Shown here piece after piece: positions 29,687 through 35,059 of a stretch of 35,059 nt of DNA. How positions within the stretch are numbered: the first letter of the stretch is position 1; each line of letters starts with the position of its first letter. Below the pieces are notes generated by a model. The model was not told the origin of the DNA and searched no databases. It saw only the letters and a list, made by a program, of their open reading frames with translations. The DNA is from Nemertoderma westbladi (Eukaryota; Xenacoelomorpha; Nemertodermatida; Nemertodermatidae): positions 1-35,059 of the forward strand of contig JAUCBJ010000636.1 in the NCBI GenBank assembly GCA_032718475.1. The letters are read 5' to 3'. The position numbers were made by a program, and so were the translations under genes.

Positions 29687-30587
29687 TGTAACACACCCAC
29701 ACACACACGCCCTAAAACATATTTACCCTTAGAGTTCTACTACAGTAGATGGCGCACTTTAGATCACTTTAGGCAGAGTATATCTATAACTTACCATTCG
29801 TATTTGTAAAATTAGGATCAGATATTTAGTTACGGCAAGGGAGTGTTTCATTTTCGTTATTAACTGTTGTTTGCCTAGAGCAGCAGTATTGTTACATTGG
29901 GCACAACCCTTTTTAGACTGATTCAGACAGGGAGATCAGTATTGTTACGCTAGGTCTGTAACCCACCTAGCTCGTATATAAACCATATAAATCACACCGC
30001 GGCAAGTTGCGGTATTTGGGACTGTCAGCGATAGTTAGGATTCGCTGCGCGGGGATTGTTTTCCCGTGAGTTTGGTCTGTTACTGTAACTGTACATCTGC
30101 CATACCGGTTAGAGGACAGGTATCCTTTTGTCTAGTTCGTAGGCATTAGACCCGCTCACGTACATAGAATAGACACCAGGCTCTGCTCCTCGCCAGTAGT
30201 AGTTTGTGTATTGTATCTGTTTGTTTAGATATCCTGGACTGGGATTTGTTGTCAGATACTGTACAGTACAAGCCCGTTTCATTACTAGAGTCTTACAGTA
30301 AGATACATCGTTACTGGGATCTGGTAAGCGGTATACTACTGGACTTTACGGTTAGAGATATTCTATAGCTTCGTATTAGTAGATTTGTAGGCCGTAGGGT
30401 AGTCCCTACCGTAGAGGACACAACAGTGAGGTATATTTATTAAATATCTCGACCGGAAGTGTGTGAGCTATAGATATATAAATATATAGTCTAGCTATTG
30501 TAAAGTACAGAAGTAGGAGTTATTTAAAAAATTTAAGGTTAGTAAAATTAGTAATTTCTAATTTTATTGTCATTCTGTCACTAAACT
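29687..30587. other. Unassigned sequence with (CA)n and TATA-like box
   Basis: A short CA run (29692-29708) follows TGTAACAC, and CGTATATAAACC lies near 29972 ahead of GC-richer sequence. This could be a promoter or an old LTR, but no paired copy or ORF supports either. Confidence 0.3.
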
Positions 30588-30915
30588 AACTACCCGGACT
30601 AACTACTCCATTTCGTTCTTTTTTTTAATATTACAAATATATATATTTTGCAGAATTACCTGGGCGCGGGTCACGCCTTCCTTTATTTTTTTTATCTTTT
30701 GTTAAATATATACTACAGATCTACCCGGGCGCGGGGCCACGCAGTCCCTCCATTTCGTTCTTTTTTTTAATATTTTAAATATATATATTCTTCAGAATCA
30801 CCCGGGCGCGGGGTCAGGCAGTCCCTCCATGTTTACCCATCATATTTCCTACCTTTTAATTTTCTAATTATTAGGAATATATCATACAGAACTACCCGAA
30901 CGCGGGTTCATCCAA
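30588..30915. repeat. Tandem repeat with CTACCCGGGCGCGGG core (five units)
   Basis: Cores near 30588 (partial), 30653, 30721, 30797 and 30890 are each preceded by a T-rich/AT-rich tract and, in four units, by CAG. The parts between share CCTCCATTTCGTTCTTTTTT and AATATATATAT-like sequence. Spacing is 64-96 bp. The T-tract plus CAG looks like a splice acceptor, but no donor follows the cores. Confidence 0.8.
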
Positions 30916-31211
30916 TGCCGCTAAAAATGTAAAATATAAATAACTAAACCCTGCCTCCAAAGTAGCAGCAGCTTCCAACGTTCATATCATCAATCGCTCG
31001 CTTCATATCTTTAAATCAACTACCCGCGCAGTTCATTTATTATACATATTAGTAAATACATGAACATCCTTGCAAAATTTTATAAATGACAGGCTATCAG
31101 ACCCCTTACCAGTTCCTATCCATACATCCACCCTCAATTACCACCCCGCCTCCCTTCCCTTTACACCCCCACACCCCTCTCACATTGTGATCAGTCAACC
31201 ACTAGCTTAGC
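30916..31211. other. Unassigned sequence, C-rich near 31130-31190
   Basis: A pyrimidine-rich patch (CCACCCCGCCTCCCTTCCC) precedes the hairpin at 31212. No gene. Confidence 0.4.
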
Positions 31212-31242
31212 TATTAGCTTCCACCCATCGTGGAAGCTAATA
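31212..31242. other. Perfect 13-bp hairpin
   Basis: TATTAGCTTCCAC (31212-31224) pairs with GTGGAAGCTAATA (31230-31242) around CCATC. It is flanked by AT-rich sequence. Confidence 0.88.
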
Positions 31243-31384
31243 ATAATTGATTAATTTATATCTAGGATAATTAATTATAACCTACTGTTATATGTAGGCC
31301 TGCCTATATGTATATGTAATTTAATTATCGGAATTAATTAATAATGAATTATATGAATTAATCGGAAAATTAATGTCCGAATAT

Positions 31385-31835
31385 TTAGAGCAGCAGTAGT
31401 TCCACTACTCCTCTATGGGAGTCCAAGATGGGCGAGGACAAAGGAACCTAACTGCCGAGGTCACCAAATCTCTGGATGGCACATTCACAAGAATGCTACG
31501 CCGGGTTCATTGTGTCAAGTACAATGCACACATCTCCAACCAGACACTATATAACATTGGAGGTATCTCAATGGTTCCCCCAAGCTTAACACTAGAATAA
31601 AGCCGCCTCCGCTTTGCAGGACATTGCTTTCGCCGTGAGGACCAGCCAGTGCATAATCTTGTACTTTGGCGGCCTCATGGAGTCAATAAGTATGGTGGAC
31701 AGCCCATGACTTTCTTAAGACGCATCTTAAACAAATTTAACTGGCCATGAAAATGCGGATGATCTAGCAAATGACATGTGTGATAGGGAGTTGTGGCGGT
31801 GCAATTTTGTCGACCAGCCGGCACAGCATTTATAA
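31385..31835 (+). pseudogene. LINE reverse-transcriptase C-terminal remnant, copy 1
   Basis: Plus-strand frames read VVPLLLYGS, then LTAEVTKSLDGTFTRMLRRV, then a stop at 31597-31599, then RLRFAGHCFRREDQPVHNLV and GGQPMTFLRRIL. This is the tail found in invertebrate LINE proteins (LYG..., LDG-x-TRMLR, R-L-x-FAGHC, GRP-x2-F). Stops and a frameshift near 31738 inactivate it. The catalytic part is absent. An AATAAAA signal near 31889 probably marks its 3' end. The tail is closely related to 34567-34750. Confidence 0.75.
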
Positions 31836-31902
31836 TATGCAGCAGCAATGCAGCATGCCGATCCTAGTAGTACGTAGTAGTCCAATCAATAAAATCAATA
31901 TT

Positions 31903-31922
31903 TATCTAGAGCGCTCTAGATA
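31903..31922. other. 20-nt perfect palindrome
   Basis: TATCTAGAGCGCTCTAGATA reads the same on both strands, with no loop. It lies just downstream of the LINE copy 1 tail. Confidence 0.9.
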
Positions 31923-32361
31923 TTTTTTTATTTAAAATTTCCATTTAGGGGCTCCGTAGATGTACTGTGTACATGATTGGACAGCTGATAATATTATTTA
32001 ATTAATCTGCAGTTCTAACATTTAGTGTGTAATACACTAATATATATGCGTGTATAGTGGTACAACTGACAGAACTACGTAGAAGTAGCGGTTGGGAGAA
32101 ATGAACATATAAGGCCTCGGCTTTTATTACACGTTGTGGTGGGCCTTCGCGCAACACGAGAGTCTATATGTGAGAATATCTTAAATATCTATTAGACATA
32201 GCGAAACTGCAAAATATTATTGACAATAATTTATTGTATTACAATTAATAGGTCTATATATATATATGTGTGTATAACTTATTGTTAAAAACGTTTAAAA
32301 GGGCCCTTCAAAAGTTCTTAAGCGTTTGAAATTAATGTTTTGTGTTAAATTGTTAAATGTT
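31923..32361. other. Unassigned AT-rich sequence
   Basis: No gene. Carries GGGCCTTCGCGC near 32145, the inverse of a word at about 21074, and a (TA)n patch at 32256-32270. Confidence 0.4.
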
Positions 32362-32475
32362 AAATTACCAATTTAGAGAAAGGAGCAGGTTAAAGTGGCA
32401 CGTCACGGTATAGAAAGGTTACACTTTTATTTTTTTTGTGAGTAATTATTTGCGTTATTTTGCCCTGGAGAAGGA
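32362..32475. repeat. Dispersed repeat related to 19256-19395
   Basis: Shares ACCAATTTAGAGAAAGGAGC, AAAGTGGCACG, ATAGAAAGGTTACAC and CCCTGGAGA in order. The ACCAAAACAATAAACGA block present at 19256 is deleted here. Confidence 0.75.
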
Positions 32476-32567
32476 TGACAATTACACATACTGTAACTTA
32501 CATTGTGTGCTTTTATTTCCTATGATTTACATGAAATAAAATATAAATAAAATTATTTTTCTAACAG

Positions 32568-32981
32568 GGTCAACAAATACAAGAACAGGTTGCTGCGTTG
32601 GAAGAACTGATAAAAGAACAGTTTACAGAGTTGAAAGAACAGAATACAGAGTTGAAAGAACAGAATACAGAGTTGAAAGAACAGAATACAGAGTTGAAAG
32701 AAAAGGTTGGAGATTTGAAAGAACAGAATACAGAGTTGAAAGACCAGTTTACAGAGTTGAAAGACCAGTTTACAGGGTTAAAACTGTATAAGCTGATAGC
32801 GCCTATCCTAAAGCAAAATGATGGAGTAAAGATTCAGCAAAGAGTTGATGGATCTGTTGACTTCTATCGTAACTGGGATGAATATGTTGAAGGATTTGGC
32901 GACCCGAATACCAACTTTTGGTTGGGGTTGGAGACTGTTTTTAGAAGTACTAAAGTGCTAACAAACAGCAGTCCTGCAATG
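32568..32981 (+). CDS. Exon: coiled coil plus partial fibrinogen-related domain
   Basis: An acceptor TTTTTCTAACAG ends at 32567 and the frame is open from the first base (phase 0); upstream it closes at TAA 32562-32564. A lead of about 16 residues is followed by eight heptads of the type EQNTELK (32616-32783), a leucine/asparagine coiled coil. The next segment has the fibrinogen-related hallmark QQRVDGSVDFYRNWDEYVEG, then FGDPNTNFWLGLE. This domain binds carbohydrates or other surface ligands in ficolin, tachylectin and FREP proteins. Only its middle is here: the N-terminal piece before the GGW-V-Q-R block is missing or very short, and the calcium-binding and C-terminal segments are absent. 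The exon may end at ATG followed by GTAAAG (32982), phase 0; otherwise the frame stops at 32994. No ATG starts it, so it must be internal. No further exon is seen to the window end. Confidence 0.75.
32616..32783 (+). repeat. 21-bp coding tandem repeat (eight heptads)
   Basis: Unit GAACAGAATACAGAGTTGAAA and variants, each a seven-residue heptad. Units 2-4 are identical at DNA level, so recent slippage probably expanded the coiled coil. Confidence 0.95.
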
Positions 32982-33427
32982 GTAAAGTGCTAACTGTTTT
33001 AAAGTGCTAACCTAAAGTGCTAACACTCCCTGAAAAAAAATTGTTAAGACAAGTTAACTACAATTCCAGGTTCCGATTGGCTCATTTCGAAGTGTTAGCA
33101 GTTTGACCTCTTTGCAAGCACAAATTAAAAACGCCAAATAGCAACAAATTTTAACGACTGCCCCCTAGCGACCAGATTAAGAATTATTGAAAAAGGTAAA
33201 GTGCTAACTGTTAGCACTATAGAGTTTCTCCATAAGACATATTCTAAATGTTAGCTCTTTAAGGCTAATTTTGTTGTATAATTATTGCATAGCAAGCCAG
33301 ACCAGATGTTAGCGTTTTATAACTAAAATTGAAATAAATTGATTATTAATCAAGCCGAGATCACAAGAGGTGATTATGAGTTTCTGAAATGAATAATACC
33401 GGCCAACAGAAAGCATAAAGTGCTAAC
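32951..33427. repeat. Cluster of the 12-mer TAAAGTGCTAAC
   Basis: Exact copies start at 32951, 32983, 33000, 33013, 33197 and 33416. At 33201-33217 one copy abuts its inverse to form GTGCTAACTGTTAGCAC, a palindrome around a central T. The shorter GTTAGC occurs several more times. The first copy is inside the fibrinogen exon frame. The rest of 32994-33819 is AT-rich with no gene. Confidence 0.93.
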
Positions 33428-33819
33428 ATTAGGCCTATTCAATTCATATATTAATCGTCTATGTCTTTGCAACTAGTTCATGGATTTCTTAAAAGCATTC
33501 AATAATATGGCACATAATCACAACCATTAATTAATTTATTCTCATAATTATATATTATTCTAAATCCTTAATCCTTGCAATAAGTTTCCTTTTCCAGAAA
33601 ATAGAGAGGTCATTCTGTATGTCAAATTTCGTGCAATCTCAAATTTCATTTTGTACATATACTGCTATAACGTAAATTGCTACATGCATTTTGAAAATGT
33701 GTTACAATTTCTTACCCATTATTGCAAACTGCTGCTATTCTTGGTCTTTTCGAGGTCAAAACGTTAAACCTCTGTAAATACATACATAAAACCAATAAGC
33801 CATGTCCCGGAATGCAGTG

Positions 33820-34760
33820 TATTTAATTCAATGACAGGGTATTGCCCGATAACTTTAAAGAAGTCTGAGTGTTCTGAGTCTGTACTCCCAGATATTCCCA
33901 TTGGCGATATTTCCTTTGCAGAAGTGAAGGCTGCTGCAAAGAGCATTAAGACCAATCGTGCCAGTGGAGTAGATGGTGTTCCCCCTGAGGTCTTTAAAAT
34001 ACCTGAGTGGTTAAAGCTCATCTATCCCATCATAGTAGACATGTACCGAACAACAAGAGTCCCACAAGAAATGAAAACAAATAAGTTGGTGCCAGTTCCC
34101 AAGAAGGGCAACCTTAACACTCTATGGTTCTTTTCGGGGAATCTCATTGATCTCGATTGCTGCAAAGCTATACAATATAATTCCATTAAATCGCATCAGG
34201 GATCCCATTGAGAGACTGCTCCGTGGAAATTAGAATGGGTTCCTTAAAGGTCGTGAGACCATGGAACCCATTTTGGTACTTGGAAGGATAATTGAAGAGA
34301 GTGATCAAAAAGGAAAGACAGGCATCTGGCTGTTATCTTTATCGACTTCTTCAAGGCCTTTTATTCAGTCTCTCGCTCACGTATGTTCAGCAGACTTTCA
34401 TTATATAGGGTTCCTGATGAAATTATTGAAGCAATCAAATCAGTATACGATGGTTCGACAACATTTGTGTCTACTGCTGACGGTGACACAGAACCATTTG
34501 AAGTGTTATGCCCCATAACACTTCAAATCCTCCAGGGGCGTCCTCCAGGGAGACACACTTGTGGACCAGTCAGTGCATAATCTTGTTCTTTGGTAGCCTC
34601 ATGGAGTGAATAAGCATGGTGGACAGCCCATGACTTTCTTGAGACGCATTTTAAAGGACACTGGCCTTGAAGATTCGGATGATCTAGCAAATGTCATGGG
34701 TGATAGGGAGTTGTGGTGGCTCAATTTTGTCATCAAGCCGGCACAGCATTCTATTTATTG
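33820..34760 (+). pseudogene. LINE reverse-transcriptase remnant, copy 2, with internal deletion
   Basis: Begins in the N-terminal RT region (FAEVKAAAKSIKTNRASGVDG, LVPVPKKGNL). After a frameshift near 34128 it continues FRGISLISIAAKLYN, meets a stop near 34235, then reads NGFLKGRETMEPILVLGRII, a frame change near 34325, and SVYDGSTTFVSTADGDTEPF up to VLQGDTL at about 34555. There it jumps directly to the tail word DQSVHNLV and continues GGQPMTFLRRILKDTGLED to about 34750. The deleted part held the catalytic YxDD motif. The order matches invertebrate LINEs with GVLQGDTLAP in motif B; the clade is not assigned. The tail is about 90% identical to copy 1. Confidence 0.82.
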
Positions 34761-35059
34761 CGTTTATTGTGTTTATTGCTTTTTAATCAACCATGGATCA
34801 CAATATAGATGACAATGTGTTTCAGAAATAAATAATTCCAGTCATCAGAAATCATATAGTGGTAACATACATCCATAAATACAAGCATTCATTGTCTTAT
34901 ATGCGCATCAAGGTTCTGACCCCCTTTGGTAGCCTGAGAAATCAACGATTGGAAATGCAGAAATGTATGTTCTATTGTTTAAAAAGGAGAACATTTTTTT
35001 AGGATTCTCTATTTTATTTTGAAAATGAAAAATATATAACGTTATAAAATATTTTAATT
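34761..35059. other. Unassigned AT-rich end of window
   Basis: Starts with TTTATTGCGTTTATTGTG repeats and then has frequent stops. Nothing recognised. Confidence 0.4.

Noticed and set aside
29687-30600. Possible second LTR starting TGTAACAC
   Set aside because: No matching partner, polypurine tract or target duplication; only a TATA-like box supports it.
1-35059. tRNA, rRNA, CRISPR array or bacterial-style operon
   Set aside because: No B-box/T-arm sequence with a foldable cloverleaf, no spaced identical direct repeats with unique spacers, and no closely packed bacterial ORFs were seen.

Overview
The window comes from an animal genome, most likely an aquatic invertebrate. BEL/Pao retroelements are known only from metazoans, there are at least three non-LTR retrotransposon (LINE) remnants, coding exons are bounded by GT and AG splice signals, and one exon encodes a fibrinogen-related domain. 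Sequence is AT-rich by eye, with abundant short palindromic words (ACCGGT, AGGCCT) and several unbroken C or G runs of 19-24 bases. I cannot name the species. No bacterial genes, operons, CRISPR arrays, tRNAs or rRNAs were seen.

Layout. 1-632: unassigned sequence with a 56-bp tandem duplication. 633-3198 (minus): a 5'-truncated LINE of the CR1/L2/Rex1 type with an intact reverse transcriptase ORF. 3501-3960: three copies of a ~150-bp repeat. 4146-5670: a possible DNA transposon bounded by 31-nt inverted repeats. 6238-6400: C-rich low complexity. 6827-18879 (minus): a complete 12-kb BEL/Pao LTR retrotransposon with 1.23-kb LTRs and a 5-bp target duplication (CAAGC), inserted into a 13-bp minisatellite. 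It keeps Gag (split by one in-frame stop) and protease but lacks reverse transcriptase, RNase H and integrase, so it is non-autonomous. 18880-21180: rest of the minisatellite, dispersed repeats and a GC-rich Cys/His-rich ORF between 18-nt direct repeats.

21457-22155 and 27368-28088 are two copies of a ~700-bp segment, each holding a LINE-derived upstream piece, a 5' flank and a first coding exon for a signal peptide ending at a GT splice donor. Between them lie an intronic minisatellite, a candidate Ty3/gypsy-type LTR (23227-23759), hairpins, a 91-nt palindrome, a 7 x 68-bp satellite and a decayed second BEL/Pao gag. 30588-30915 is a tandem repeat with a GC-rich core. 31385-31835 and 33820-34760 are remnants of one LINE family. 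Between these is a coding exon (32568-32981) for eight coiled-coil heptads plus part of a fibrinogen-related domain.

The main host-gene hypothesis is that the signal-peptide exon at 27939-28046 and the coiled-coil/fibrinogen exon at 32568-32981 belong to one secreted lectin-like gene. Both are on the plus strand and their junction phases agree (0/0). Nearly everything else is mobile or repetitive DNA, which makes this an accessory, repeat-dense region.
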